Notes under the pieces: model-generated
The model's database searches: none
What the model was told of the DNA's origin: nothing
The model's input: only the letters and a program-made list of their open reading frames with translations
Shown: positions 17,818-27,198 of the stretch, one piece after another
Layout of the letters: every line of letters begins with the position of its first letter
Numbering within the stretch: the stretch's first letter is position 1
Program-made: the position numbers and the translations under genes
Assembly: GCA_022827185.1 (NCBI GenBank)
Contig: JAJDTM010000010.1
Location: 124,001 to 188,000 of the forward strand
Direction: 5' to 3'
Origin: Candidatus Poribacteria bacterium
GTDB lineage: Bacteria > Poribacteria > WGA-4E > WGA-3G
Length of the DNA stretch: 64,000 nucleotides

Positions 17818-19317
17818 CTACGAGTTGAGATTCGCAACCGTATAATTCGGTGCCTCCTCTGTAATATCAATATCGTGTGGATGGCTTTCTCGGTAACCGC
17901 TGCTGGTCATCCGGACGAATTGGCTATTCGTGCGTAATGTGTTAATATCCGGGGTTCCACAATACCCCATAGCGGATCGGATGCCACCGACTAATTGATA
18001 AACAAAATTGCTAAGTTTCCCTTTATGCGGGACACGTCCTTCAATGCCGCGAGGCACGATTTTCGAGAGATCCTCTGCGCTGTCTGCTGCGTGTTGGGTA
18101 TTCCGCTTTCGTAATGCGCCGATTGACCCCATCCCGCGGTGAATTTTATAGGTGCGTCCTTGATAAATGACTGTATCTCCGGGGCTTTCATCTGTCCCCG
18201 CGAGTAAGCTGCCAATCATCACGGAACTCGCACCTGCCCCGATAGCTTTCGCGATGTCTCCAGAGTAGCGGATACCACCATCGGCGATAATTGGGACCTC
18301 TGTCTTATCGGCTTCCGCCGCACAATCGTGAATCGCTGTAATCTGGGGGATACTAACGCCTGCCACAACGCGTGTTGTGCAAATGGAACCCGGGCCGACA
18401 CCGACCTTCACTGCATCAGCACCGGCATCAATAAGGCTTCGCGTGGCTTCCGGTGTGACGACATTGCCTGCGATGAGGTCAAGGTCCGGGAAATGAGATT
18501 TAAGATACTCCGTTGATCGGATGACGTTTTTGGAATGACCGTGTGCTGTATCTAACACAAGCACATCGACACCCGCCGCCACCAGTTGATCAACATTTTC
18601 CAGAGGCGTTGATGGCAGAACAGCAGCACCGACACGTAACCGTCCCGCACTGTCCTTACACGCTTGCGGAAACATCTGAACCTTATCGATATCTTTAATA
18701 GTAATCAACCCACAGAGCCGAAAATTTTTATCTACAATTGGCAGTTTTTCTTTACGAGATTTGTGGAGTATTTCTTTTGCTTTATCAAGTGTAATTCCGG
18801 GTGCCGCGGTAATCAGTTTATCTTTCGGTGTCATTCGTGCAGTTACGGGCAGTTCCAAGTTGTCTTCATATTTGAGATCACGATTGGTAATTAGACCGAC
18901 GAGATACCCATCTTCGGTAACGATAGGCACGCCGCCGATGTGGTAGCGTTCTGTAACTTGGAGTGCGTCGCGAATCGTCTTATCTGCTGTGAGCGTAATC
19001 GGTGCGGTAATCATACCGCTCTCCGATCGTTTCACCCGGTCGACTTCAGATACCTGCTCATCAATGGAGCAGTTATAATGAATTATTCCGATGCCGCCTT
19101 CCCGCGCGAGTGCAATAGCAAGGGTAGATTCGGTGACAGTGTCCATAGGGGCACTACAGATAGGAATGTTTAGCCGGAGGTTACGCGTCAATTGTGTGCT
19201 CGTATCCACTTGCTCCGGTAGCACATCCGATTCAGCCGGAATCAGCAAAACGTCATCAAAAGTTAGCCCTTCTTTTGCAAATTTCGGGGGGAAGACTTCG
19301 GAAATTTTAGTCTCCAT
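17818..19317 (-). CDS. guaB: Inosine-5'-monophosphate dehydrogenase
   Basis: 499 residues. It oxidises IMP to XMP with NAD+, the committed step of GMP synthesis. The TIM-barrel core is split by two CBS domains (about residues 95-210). The catalytic loop GPGSICTTR places the nucleophilic Cys at 313; NAD/IMP-binding segments [10 protein letters not shown] and [12 protein letters not shown] follow, with the flap near [10 protein letters not shown]. Start ATG at 19317 (METKISEVF) is preceded by AAGGAG; the open frame upstream to 19380 is ignored. Two strong promoters lie upstream. nuoI follows after 84 bp. Confidence 0.97.
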   Translation of the reverse strand: METKISEVFPPKFAKEGLTFDDVLLIPAESDVLPEQVDTSTQLTRNLRLNIPICSAPMDTVTESTLAIALAREGGIGIIHYNCSIDEQVSEVDRVKRSESGMITAPITLTADKTIRDALQVTERYHIGGVPIVTEDGYLVGLITNRDLKYEDNLELPVTARMTPKDKLITAAPGITLDKAKEILHKSRKEKLPIVDKNFRLCGLITIKDIDKVQMFPQACKDSAGRLRVGAAVLPSTPLENVDQLVAAGVDVLVLDTAHGHSKNVIRSTEYLKSHFPDLDLIAGNVVTPEATRSLIDAGADAVKVGVGPGSICTTRVVAGVSIPQITAIHDCAAEADKTEVPIIADGGIRYSGDIAKAIGAGASSVMIGSLLAGTDESPGDTVIYQGRTYKIHRGMGSIGALRKRNTQHAADSAEDLSKIVPRGIEGRVPHKGKLSNFVYQLVGGIRSAMGYCGTPDINTLRTNSQFVRMTSSGYRESHPHDIDITEEAPNYTVANLNS

Positions 19318-19446
19318 CGGAATCATCTCCTTCATCGCGAGTTGAAATGGACAAGATAGAGAAACGGCATTTAGCAACACTGTTTGCCGGATTTACACAT
19401 GCACATTTACACCGAAAAAACGTTGCTTTCCAATTCTTTCTTGCAC

Positions 19447-19475
19447 ATTATAGAACATTTTCTTTTATCTGTCAA
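19447..19475 (-). promoter_or_regulatory. guaB promoter P1: TTGACA-17-TATAAT
   Basis: On the minus strand a perfect -35 (TTGACA, 19475-19470) and a perfect -10 (TATAAT, 19452-19447) are 17 bp apart, the full sigma-70 consensus. Predicted start of transcription is near 19440, giving a leader of about 120 nt before the guaB ATG. Confidence 0.85.
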
Positions 19476-19524
19476 AGGCATTTGTTAATCATTTTTTAAT
19501 GAAGGCAACATTTTTTCTTTTTAA

Positions 19525-19553
19525 ATTATACCGTAAAACGAAAATTATATCAA
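19525..19553 (-). promoter_or_regulatory. guaB promoter P2: TTGATA-17-TATAAT
   Basis: A second minus-strand promoter with TTGATA (19553-19548) and TATAAT (19530-19525) at 17 bp spacing. The -35 lies in TTGGTTGATATA, the same 12-mer as in the rpsF promoter at 40263-40291. Confidence 0.75.
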
Positions 19554-19583
19554 CCAATTTTTTCTCTTAAAAATCTATATCTG

Positions 19584-19592
19584 TGCTATAAT
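19584..19592 (+). promoter_or_regulatory. Extended -10 promoter for the Gfo/Idh/MocA gene
   Basis: TGCTATAAT on the plus strand is a perfect extended -10. The -35 region is poor, as expected for this class. It lies about 85 bp upstream of the ATG at 19677 and is divergent from the two guaB promoters. Confidence 0.6.
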
Positions 19593-19676
19593 ACCTCCAA
19601 CGTAAAATTCGCAATTATTGACGGGGTGTTGCTGCGGATATTAGGATACCCCACCATGGATAAGAGGAGCCGCAAA

Positions 19677-20720
19677 ATGGATAACTTAAACGTTGGAATT
19701 GTCGGGCTTGGTTGGGTCGCCGGTGCTCATATTGAAGCCTTCAAAGCCGTTACAGGTTCGGATGTCACCGCTATCTGCTCACGGCGTGAACACGATGAAT
19801 CTGTATTAGCAGAGACCTACGGGACACCCCTTAAAGCGTATACCGATTTTGATGAAATGCTTGCTGATCCAGACGTACATATTATTGATATTTGTACGCC
19901 ACACCCGTTTCATGCTGAACAAGCCATCGCTGCTGCAGAGGCAGGAAAACATCTCATTATTGAGAAACCGATCTGCCTCACGTACGATGATGCGAAAGCC
20001 ATTCGCGACGCAGTCAAAAGCACTGGTGTGAACGTCTGCGTCTGCTTTGAGTGCCGATATAGCGCGCATTTTACGATGATTCGTTCGGTAATTGATAATG
20101 GACTGTTGGGGGACCTCCACTACGCCGAAGTTGACTATTACCACGGTATCGGACCTTGGTATGGACAATACGAATGGAACATCAAAAAGGACTTCGGCGG
20201 TAGCACCTTACTCACTGCTGGATGCCATGCGCTTGATGCACTCCTCTTTTTTATGGACGGAAACGTTGAAGAGGTGACCAGTTATCACACACAATCTACA
20301 GGTGCTGATTTTCAACCTTACGAATATAAGACGACGAGTGTAAGCCTCCTTAAGTTTGAAGGCGGCGGGAAGATAGGGAAAGTTACCTCCTGCGTCGATT
20401 GCTTGCAGCCCTACTATTTCCACATCCACCTTGTCGGAAGCGAAGGAAGTTTGCTTGACAACCGCATCTATTCTGCGAAACTTAAAGGGATGGATAAGAG
20501 TCAATGGAGCACACTTGAGACTTCACTCATTGATTCGGGTGATGTCAGCGACCATCCGTATGAACCGCAGTTCCAAGCCTTTATAGACAGCATCAGGCGA
20601 AACGAACCGATGCCGTTGACCGATTTTGATACGGCGTTTGAAACGCATCGTGTTGTGTTTGCCGCCGATATGTCCGCGGAAGCGGCTGGTAGAACCGTCA
20701 AACTGTCCGAACTCGCTTAG
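19677..20720 (+). CDS. Gfo/Idh/MocA family NAD(P)-dependent oxidoreductase
   Basis: 347 residues. The N-terminal Rossmann domain begins at once ([13 protein letters not shown], a GxGxxA-type dinucleotide site) and the hallmark EKP motif is in [10 protein letters not shown]. The C-terminal alpha/beta domain carries [14 protein letters not shown], where the family usually has its active-site DxGxHxxD; here it reads AGCHALD, with the His and Asp kept. These enzymes act on sugars, inositols and related polyols; the substrate cannot be told from sequence. ATG at 19677 is chosen because AGGAG lies 7 bases ahead, although the frame is open to 19626. Confidence 0.92.
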   Translation: MDNLNVGIVGLGWVAGAHIEAFKAVTGSDVTAICSRREHDESVLAETYGTPLKAYTDFDEMLADPDVHIIDICTPHPFHAEQAIAAAEAGKHLIIEKPICLTYDDAKAIRDAVKSTGVNVCVCFECRYSAHFTMIRSVIDNGLLGDLHYAEVDYYHGIGPWYGQYEWNIKKDFGGSTLLTAGCHALDALLFFMDGNVEEVTSYHTQSTGADFQPYEYKTTSVSLLKFEGGGKIGKVTSCVDCLQPYYFHIHLVGSEGSLLDNRIYSAKLKGMDKSQWSTLETSLIDSGDVSDHPYEPQFQAFIDSIRRNEPMPLTDFDTAFETHRVVFAADMSAEAAGRTVKLSELA

Positions 20721-20721
20721 G

Positions 20722-21306
20722 TTACCATCGCATTGCTGCCTCGCGATAGATTTGGATCTGTTCCATATTGCGAGGCACTGCTATTTGGATGGACTTGCGT
20801 TTCCGATTCGCATCTCTGATCACAATCGGTGCGCGAAGCATATTCGTCATTGTGACAATACCGGAGTGATAAAAGACCCACATACGTTGTTCGGTGTATG
20901 GGTTGAGAACGTACGCTGAAGTGTGGTCGGAAGGATGACCGCCTACGTCAGCGAAGAGATCGTGCTTTGGATACGCAAGGTCAACGCTTGTATCGTGTCC
21001 CTCTAAAAACAATTTTTCAGGAGGGGGTTTCGGTGAATATCCGCTTAATTTACAGTTCCGTATCCGAATAGGCGCGCTTGATTTGTTAATCAGATGCAGC
21101 GATACAACGATGGCGAGGCGATGGTTGTCGTCGCGGTTAATGAACCACGTATCTTCTGGGATAACTTCCACCGTTAATCCCGGAATCTGTCGTTTTTTGT
21201 GGTAAAGGATCGCCAATACGACAAAACTGATGACACCGAGGACAACCCAATTTCCGGTGGGAGTGGCTAAGAACTGCAGCAGCTGCTTTAAGGCTTGTTG
21301 TAACAC
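20722..21306 (-). CDS. Membrane-anchored protein of unknown function
   Basis: 194 residues starting at GTG 21306, with AAGGAG 5 bases upstream. The start overlaps the end of tsaC by 19 bp, suggesting coupled translation. One transmembrane helix (about residues 20-37, VVLGVISFVVLAILYH) is followed by KKR, so the remainder is probably cytoplasmic. The soluble part is beta-rich with no recognisable catalytic motif. It converges with the oxidoreductase gene, the two stops being 1 bp apart. Confidence 0.75.
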   Translation of the reverse strand: MLQQALKQLLQFLATPTGNWVVLGVISFVVLAILYHKKRQIPGLTVEVIPEDTWFINRDDNHRLAIVVSLHLINKSSAPIRIRNCKLSGYSPKPPPEKLFLEGHDTSVDLAYPKHDLFADVGGHPSDHTSAYVLNPYTEQRMWVFYHSGIVTMTNMLRAPIVIRDANRKRKSIQIAVPRNMEQIQIYREAAMRW

Positions 21307-21899
21307 CGGAACTCCTTGGCGAGGGTTTCTTCTGAAATCACACCGTGCCGTCGGATAATAGGCGGTGAAACAGAAATATCGTAGACTGTAGAGGGAATAG
21401 GTCCTGGGGTCTTGCCGCCATCGACGATTAAATCAATTCGCGATGCGAGTGTTTCACCAATTTCTTGCGGAGATGTGGCGGGGGGTTCGCCTGAGAGATT
21501 CGCGCTTGTTATCGCCGCCGGTCCACCAAATGCCTGAAGGATTTGTAGGAGTAGCGGATTGTCCGGGATGCGCACCCCAACAGTATTACCACCGGCTGTC
21601 AATACCGGCAGCAGCTCCTTTGCCTCAACAATAATTGTCAAACCGCCGGGCCAAAACCGATCTGTGAGGTGAAAGAAAAAATCAGACAAGTTTCGAGCGA
21701 CGCGATGGACATCTGCGACTGAACTGAGCACAAGCGGGATCGGTTTGCCATCGGGTCGTCCTTTTATCGTATAGAGTTTTTGCACGGCATCTGCATTAAA
21801 TGGGTCTGCCCCTAATCCGTAGACGGTATCGGTAGGAATAGCAATAATCCCGCCTGATTTCAGGCATTGGACGGCTTCAACACACACGTCTGCTTCCAT
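21288..21899 (-). CDS. tsaC: L-threonylcarbamoyladenylate synthase (Sua5/YrdC/TsaC family)
   Basis: 203 residues. It makes threonylcarbamoyl-AMP from threonine, bicarbonate and ATP for tRNA t6A37. Family landmarks: IPTDTVYGLGAD near residue 20, KLYTIKGRP, RFWPGGLT, VGVRIPD, and ITSANLSGEPP. Length fits the short TsaC form without a Sua5 extension. It is followed by a membrane protein overlapping its end and preceded by tsaD, so two of the t6A enzymes are neighbours. Confidence 0.95.
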   Translation of the reverse strand: MEADVCVEAVQCLKSGGIIAIPTDTVYGLGADPFNADAVQKLYTIKGRPDGKPIPLVLSSVADVHRVARNLSDFFFHLTDRFWPGGLTIIVEAKELLPVLTAGGNTVGVRIPDNPLLLQILQAFGGPAAITSANLSGEPPATSPQEIGETLASRIDLIVDGGKTPGPIPSTVYDISVSPPIIRRHGVISEETLAKEFRCYNKP

Positions 21900-22103
21900 T
21901 TTTTACTTTTCCTTGCGGTTCGGTGAGGTGATTTGAATAAACAACGCTCCTCTCCGTAGATCCGCCCTCCACTACGTTACGGGCTATAGTCTCTATTGAA
22001 AGTAGATGAGAGATCAGCGCAAGACTTCCACTTTCAGCAGACTTCCGAGTTTCCAAACAGGTTTCGGGTTAATTTGCAGCTGCATTGGCGCAGCGTGTAC
22101 GAT

Positions 22104-23162
22104 TTATTTCCTTTCCATAATAGAACCGTTCGCTGCGGCGTTGAGAGAGAGGTTGTCTCGGAGTCCCTGCTTATATTTTTCGTAAGCAATCCCGGCGATC
22201 ATCGCACCGTTATCTGTACACAAGTTCATCGGCGGGTAGTAGACTTCGGCACCGATCTCCACACCAGCGGTTTTCAAGGAAGACCGGAGTTGGCTATTTG
22301 CGGCAACGCCGCCAGTCAACGTTATTGCTTTGGCACCGGTGGATTTCGCCGCGCGGATCGACTTGTAAGTTAGGACATCAACAACAGCAGCCTGAAAACT
22401 CGCTGCAATATCTTCGACGGTTATCGTATCAGGATTTGTGTCTTTGGCATCCTCTTGCCCGTTTTCCACGAGGACACCTGCGCGCCGCGCTTTTTCTACA
22501 AAATAGCGAACTGAGGTTTTGATACCGCTGAAACTGAACTGATAGTCCCCGCTATTTCGCATCGGTCTCGGAAATTTTATTGCTGTCGGGTCACCTGTTT
22601 GCGCGAGATCGTCAATAATCTTACCACCGGGAAAACCGAGTCCGAGGTACTTCGCAACTTTATCGTAGACCTCACCCGCGGCATCGTCTTGTGTGCTGCC
22701 TAAGACCTTGTATTGCCAACCTTCGTGAACCTCCACGAGTAAAGTATGTCCACCAGAGACTGTGAGACAGATGTGTGGGAACGTTAGGGCATCGTGTACC
22801 ATATAATTGGCGTAGATATGTCCTTCAATATGATTAATACCGAGAAGCGGCAGCTTGTGGCAATAGGCGAGACTCTTTGCTGATGCGACACCGACCAACA
22901 ACGCGCCGATTAAGCCGGGACGATTCGTCACTGCTATCGCTGTCAAATCTTTAAATGTGACATCCGCCTCCGCTAACGCCCTACTGACAATGTAGTTAAT
23001 GGCTTCAATGTGTTTGCGAGATGCGAGTTCCGGTACAACGCCGCCGTATTCTTGGTGCACTTCAATCTGTGAGGCGACAACATTAGAAAGCACTTCTCTG
23101 CCATTCGCAACAACCGATGCAGCCGTTTCATCACATGAGGTATCAATGCCCAGTATTTTCAT
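22104..23162 (-). CDS. tsaD: tRNA t6A37 threonylcarbamoyltransferase TsaD (Kae1/Gcp)
   Basis: 352 residues. It transfers the threonylcarbamoyl group to A37 of ANN-decoding tRNAs, working with TsaB/TsaE in bacteria. The start GIDTSCDET, the metal-binding HxxxH (H111 and H115 in NHIEGH), SGGHTLL, and the late GGVAANSQLR and CTDNGAMIA motifs are all present. The 204 bp between it and tsaC holds no gene I can support. No tsaB or tsaE is in this window. Confidence 0.97.
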   Translation of the reverse strand: MKILGIDTSCDETAASVVANGREVLSNVVASQIEVHQEYGGVVPELASRKHIEAINYIVSRALAEADVTFKDLTAIAVTNRPGLIGALLVGVASAKSLAYCHKLPLLGINHIEGHIYANYMVHDALTFPHICLTVSGGHTLLVEVHEGWQYKVLGSTQDDAAGEVYDKVAKYLGLGFPGGKIIDDLAQTGDPTAIKFPRPMRNSGDYQFSFSGIKTSVRYFVEKARRAGVLVENGQEDAKDTNPDTITVEDIAASFQAAVVDVLTYKSIRAAKSTGAKAITLTGGVAANSQLRSSLKTAGVEIGAEVYYPPMNLCTDNGAMIAGIAYEKYKQGLRDNLSLNAAANGSIMERK

Positions 23163-23231
23163 TAGTCTTTTTTATTGATTAACGCAAATCGCTAACATAG
23201 TGAGTTTTGCTTCCTGATCCGACCTAAGATC

Positions 23232-24293
23232 CTATCCACCAATCCCCTTCAAATCAATGTCATCAAAGGATGTGGCAGAAAGTATCTGATCAAAGAGTGT
23301 ATCGAGTCGTGAGATTTCTTGTATTCCGCGTATCGCATTGACAATGGTATCGGAGACATCTGGAAACTGATGCGTTAGTAATTTGATAACATCTGCTTGT
23401 TTTGCGCGTGTTTCACCTTCTGCGATACCTTGTTCTTTCATAACATCTGCCATAGTCTTTGCCATTATTTCTACCTCCATTTCATTGGTCTGCTGATGAA
23501 CAAAATCTACCAACTCGCTATGTTCTTCGGATGGGCGACGGTTCACTATCAATAAAACCAGATAGTGTATGGCGCGTTTTCGTTGTTCGGCTTGTTCTGG
23601 ATCAAGCGTATTCAGATACGTTATCGCTTCTGTCAAGGTATCAATTATGGTTTGCTTATCTGCTTTCTCATTTTGAAGCACTTTGAGTAACCATCCAAAC
23701 GGGTAGTCGGTTGCCGTTAGTGTCTCGGTTTCAGTCTCCTTTACACTAAGAAAAAGCGTATCAAAACTTGGAACAAACCGCTCAAGGATCGCTGGTATGT
23801 CCATAATTGCTGTTACGGACAACGGCACCTGCCACCGCCGGTCTCCACTATAAAACACGATAGGGAGGATCGGACGCAATTGCCACTCACTTTTCGGAAC
23901 GTTATTTTTCATCCATTCTTGTCGTTGTGTGTCCCAAATGTGCATCATATAAAACAGCAAACGGAAACCCATTGACACATCTACCGTTGACTGATGCTCT
24001 ATCAGTATATAGATAAAAAGTTCTTCGGTTTCAGAGCCAATTTTGAATGGCACACTGAAAAGTAAGTCTGATGTCTGTTCACGTAGTTTATCTGAGATGA
24101 AACTCCTATTTTGTAGTTCAAGTTGATTAAAATCAATGCGTTCTCCAACTTCACCTGCAACGATTTCAATTAGCCCCCGCACATTCTCTTTATCTTGTAG
24201 CAGCCATTTGATACTTCTGTCTTGGAAATGGGGTAATAGATATTCATATAATTCGCGAAATTCTTGTTCTCTAAATGTTGGGTCTTGTGGCAT
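23232..24293 (-). CDS. Rpn family recombination-promoting nuclease/putative transposase
   Basis: 353 residues from an ATG at 24293 (MPQDPTFREQEF) with AGGAG 5 bases ahead; the open frame to 24374 is not used. The N-terminal domain has the Rpn/YhgA pattern: TSDLLFSVPF then LFIYILIEHQSTVD, containing the D...ExQ of this PD-(D/E)XK branch. Next comes RLLFYMMHIWDTQ, and a PILPIVFYSG segment common to the family. The C-terminus is helical (MADVMKEQGIAEGETRAKQADVIKLL), as in many members. Such proteins have DNA-cleaving activity and occur as mobile, multi-copy genes. A weak TTGCAT-17-TATCCT promoter lies just upstream. Confidence 0.85.
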   Translation of the reverse strand: MPQDPTFREQEFRELYEYLLPHFQDRSIKWLLQDKENVRGLIEIVAGEVGERIDFNQLELQNRSFISDKLREQTSDLLFSVPFKIGSETEELFIYILIEHQSTVDVSMGFRLLFYMMHIWDTQRQEWMKNNVPKSEWQLRPILPIVFYSGDRRWQVPLSVTAIMDIPAILERFVPSFDTLFLSVKETETETLTATDYPFGWLLKVLQNEKADKQTIIDTLTEAITYLNTLDPEQAEQRKRAIHYLVLLIVNRRPSEEHSELVDFVHQQTNEMEVEIMAKTMADVMKEQGIAEGETRAKQADVIKLLTHQFPDVSDTIVNAIRGIQEISRLDTLFDQILSATSFDDIDLKGIGG

Positions 24294-24397
24294 GCGTGCT
24301 CCTATCTGTGATCTGCATATAGGATAGCATATAGTGAATGCAAATGCAATGGAAATTGGAGGTGTGTAAAGCACATGAATAAAGGTAGCAACTTGGA

Positions 24398-25615
24398 TTA
24401 CTGATTAGACTGAGTGAACTGTTTCCCCGGCAATTGCTGAACGATGCCTTTGAGTTCCAACATCAGAAGTACGCTTGAAACCTGACCAATCGGGAGTTGG
24501 GTCGTCCGGACGATGGTGTCAATATGAGATGACGGGGTTTCAATGGCATCAAAGACGGTTTTTTCGTCCGGTGTTAAATCCGGTGGCGGCGTGCTTTGGA
24601 CAGGCGGCGGTGCTTCACGCGGAGGTTGGACGGCCTCGGATTTAGTATTAGGTTTCTCAACGGGCGATTTTTGTGCAGATTCGGTTTCCGTGTCTGGTAC
24701 CGATGCTGTTAATGACTCAGATTGGATCTGATTTAGCACGTAGGGTGGTAGTTCGTTGAGAAGATCATCCACAGTATTGATGAGTTTCGCACCGTTGTTA
24801 ATCAACTTATGGGTCCCCGTTGAGAGTTCAGAAAAGATCTCTCCCGGCACGGCAAAGACTTCCCTGCCCTGTTCGCCAGCGAGGCGTGCGGTAATGAGTG
24901 CACCACTGCGGTTTGACGCTTCCACCACAACAGTTCCGAGCGTGAGGCCACTGATAATACGGTTACGGCGTGGAAAATTTCTCGGTTTCGGCTTGACCCC
25001 CATTGGGAATTCGGAAATTAGGGCACCGGATGCCGTAATTTTTTCAGCGAGATCACTATTCGTTGCGGGATAGATGAAACTCAATCCGCTTCCCATCACG
25101 GCGATTGTTCTACCGCCCGCCTCAAGTGCCCCGCGATGTGCTGAGGTATCAATGCCTCTCGCCAGACCACTAACAATCGTCAATCCGCGTTGTGCGAGTT
25201 GAAAGCTCAGTCGATAGCCGACCTTTCGTCCGTAATCCTTCGCGTCTCGCGAACCGACAAGCGAAATGCTAAGGGTATCTTCCGATGTTAACGCACCCCG
25301 AATATACAACACGAGGGGTGGGGTATCAATCTCCTTCAAGCGCGACGGGTATGCGTCATCATAAAGCGTCACAATCTGACAGCCATACTCGTGTATCAAT
25401 TCCAATTCACGTTCTATTGGATACTGAACAGGTTTACGACTTAAGAGGTCGCGCATTGTAGGCGAAAGTCGTTCTATTTTACTGAGTTCTTCGGATGTTG
25501 CTTGGAGTGCTCGTTCTGCGCTCCCAAAAACATCGCGCAAGACTTGAACGGTCTTTAGTCCAACGCCTTGAATCATGTTTAAATGGATTAGACTGACTGT
25601 TTCGTTAGAAAGCAT
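24398..25615 (-). CDS. dprA: DNA-processing protein DprA (Smf)
   Basis: 405 residues. It loads RecA on incoming single-stranded DNA during natural transformation. An N-terminal SAM/HhH-like region (MIQGVGLKTVQVL) precedes the Rossmann-like core with SLVGSRDAKDYGR, SGLARGIDTSAHRGAL and FPRRNRIISGL, all family hallmarks. A P/S/E-rich linker (about 300-350) leads to a C-terminal winged-helix domain (HIDTIVRTTQLPIGQVSSVLLMLELKG). Presence of DprA suggests competence capacity, but no com genes are in view. The spacer upstream is filled by repeats. Confidence 0.95.
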   Translation of the reverse strand: MLSNETVSLIHLNMIQGVGLKTVQVLRDVFGSAERALQATSEELSKIERLSPTMRDLLSRKPVQYPIERELELIHEYGCQIVTLYDDAYPSRLKEIDTPPLVLYIRGALTSEDTLSISLVGSRDAKDYGRKVGYRLSFQLAQRGLTIVSGLARGIDTSAHRGALEAGGRTIAVMGSGLSFIYPATNSDLAEKITASGALISEFPMGVKPKPRNFPRRNRIISGLTLGTVVVEASNRSGALITARLAGEQGREVFAVPGEIFSELSTGTHKLINNGAKLINTVDDLLNELPPYVLNQIQSESLTASVPDTETESAQKSPVEKPNTKSEAVQPPREAPPPVQSTPPPDLTPDEKTVFDAIETPSSHIDTIVRTTQLPIGQVSSVLLMLELKGIVQQLPGKQFTQSNQ

Positions 25616-25626
25616 TTTTAATAGTG

Positions 25627-25802
25627 GTCAGTTATCGGTTATCAGTAAGAATGGCTTTCGGCTATCAGCCGTCGGCTTTCGGTTTCCAGAGAGACCTTGT
25701 AGCAGTAACTTACAGAGCGACAGCCACAAGTTGTTAACTGACTGCTGACTGCTGATGGCTGATGGCTATTTCACTGATAACCGACGCCTCTGAAAATTGA
25801 CA
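25627..25802. repeat. Dense mosaic of GTTATCAG/GGCTATCGG units
   Basis: The 198 bp spacer between dprA and the upstream lipoprotein gene consists almost entirely of diverged 7-10 bp units (GTTATCGGTTATCAG, GGCTTTCGGCTATCAGCC, GACTGCTGACTGCTGATGGCTGATGGC, GATAACCG) in both orientations. It is the largest and most diverse array of this family in the window. Confidence 0.7.
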
Positions 25803-25814
25803 GTGGCTTTGGTG

Positions 25815-26402
25815 CTATTGCGCTGTTCCGGCTTCGACAGGATCTGGCGGGAGTGCGTAATAGAGTTCAATCTCTTGAATTTTCTTGTACTCCTGCATAC
25901 TCGGTGCGCCCGTTTCTCCGCGTGTTGAGCGTTTCTGCCCGCCGACCCGACGTGAATCCCAACGCCGTGGCACCTTCAAGCGGAACTTAGTTGTTACAAC
26001 CGGTTCTCTCAAGGTGAACGTGTAAACAGGACGCATGTTGTCTTGGACATGTTTAACCGTGACCCATTCGCCATCTTCATTGGTGTACTGTACATAGAAG
26101 AATTCCAGTTGTCCTGGCTCGGCTTTCACGACAACCTGTTGAATCGTTTGGGGCTGTCGCCACTTGAGGACCGCTTCGGTGTAGTCATCAGACTCTTGTT
26201 GGGACGCTTCATCCTTCTCATCTTCGAGAATGGGCCCCGTTTCTCCGCGTGTATGGATATTGTCGTCATGGTACTTTGTATCCTCGCTCGTCGCGTCAAG
26301 TGCGATGTTCTTGCTCCGGTTAAACGATGGGTTTGACGCAAGAATACACCCCGATAGCCCAACTACCACACAGAGTGCTATCATCAATAATATAAAACGC
26401 AT
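25815..26402 (-). CDS. Lipoprotein with discoidin-like (galactose-binding-fold) domain
   Basis: 195 residues from ATG 26402, which has a strong AAGGAGG 6 bases upstream. A lipoprotein signal peptide ends in LSGC (lipidated Cys19). The body resembles an F5/8 type C-like beta-sandwich: KNIALDAT, VLKWRQPQTIQQVVVKAEP and TKFRLKVPRRW segments. A TRGETG motif occurs twice, once after the N-terminal strand and once before the C-terminal strand. The start in the longer frame (26480) would put basic residues ahead of the signal peptide and is rejected. It follows a related lipoprotein gene 103 bp upstream; the role is unknown. Confidence 0.75.
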   Translation of the reverse strand: MRFILLMIALCVVVGLSGCILASNPSFNRSKNIALDATSEDTKYHDDNIHTRGETGPILEDEKDEASQQESDDYTEAVLKWRQPQTIQQVVVKAEPGQLEFFYVQYTNEDGEWVTVKHVQDNMRPVYTFTLREPVVTTKFRLKVPRRWDSRRVGGQKRSTRGETGAPSMQEYKKIQEIELYYALPPDPVEAGTAQ

Positions 26403-26505
26403 ATATTGCCTCCTTATCGCTTGGAACGGCAGAGATGCTGTTCCGAACAGTATAAAGTTGAGGCGGCGTTGTAGCAACAACCGCCTTGATCTTCAACGCT
26501 CCATG

Positions 26506-27144
26506 TTACTCTAAGTCGAGCAAATCATCAAGCTCTTTTTCCCGTTTATCGGTAGCCTCCTCTGCTTCTACCTGACCAGCGGTTTTGTAGCCGTAGAGTT
26601 CGATTTCTCGGATCTTCGCAGCGGCGCGGCGATTAGTATCCCATCCTCGGAATCCACCGGACCTTGCGCGTCGCTGCCGATTCAGAAGCGCGTCATCTTT
26701 GGTGCCCAAAACGCGTAACCGAATCCGATCTGTTGGGAACGGAATCAACAGTGAGATCTGAATTGGGCTCTGTTTGACGCTTTTCACGTCTTTAATAAGC
26801 TGCCAATCCGCATCAACGGCAATACTGCCTTTATCTGCGTAAATATCAAATGATGACAAATTATCCGAGTGTATCACAATTCGGCGGATAACCTTTTTTT
26901 CTGGTAAAGTGACGATCACCTGCGATGCAGCATTCGCGCCCATGAACCCTTCCGTGCTTGCGGGGAACGTTGTTTCACCGACGGTGTTCAATTTGCCATC
27001 AATCATTTGTGGACTTGATGCTTGTACGCCTTCCATGAGGGCGTAATTTTCGCTCCACTCCTGCTCCGAAAAGAGTGCGCTGCACCCTATCAGTGTCGTA
27101 GAGAAACAGAGTAGGAAAAAGAGAACTGCGAATCTATAAATCAT
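26506..27144 (-). CDS. Lipoprotein with discoidin-like domain
   Basis: 212 residues with a lipoprotein signal (LIGC, Cys21). The mature part has the order of strands seen in discoidin-type domains: ASSPQMIDGKLNTVGETTFP, SQVIVTLPEKKVIRRIVIHSDN, DRIRLRVLG, and KIREIELYGYK before a charged tail. It resembles the adjacent gene at 25815-26402 in plan, and both end with an IxEIELYY/G strand, so they are probably diverged tandem relatives. Such domains often bind carbohydrate or protein at the cell envelope, but the ligand is unknown here. Confidence 0.75.
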   Translation of the reverse strand: MIYRFAVLFFLLCFSTTLIGCSALFSEQEWSENYALMEGVQASSPQMIDGKLNTVGETTFPASTEGFMGANAASQVIVTLPEKKVIRRIVIHSDNLSSFDIYADKGSIAVDADWQLIKDVKSVKQSPIQISLLIPFPTDRIRLRVLGTKDDALLNRQRRARSGGFRGWDTNRRAAAKIREIELYGYKTAGQVEAEEATDKREKELDDLLDLE

Positions 27145-27198
27145 TTTTTACTCCTTTGATAAATACTCAGGCACAGGCTGTCACGCGAATGCCTTCAG

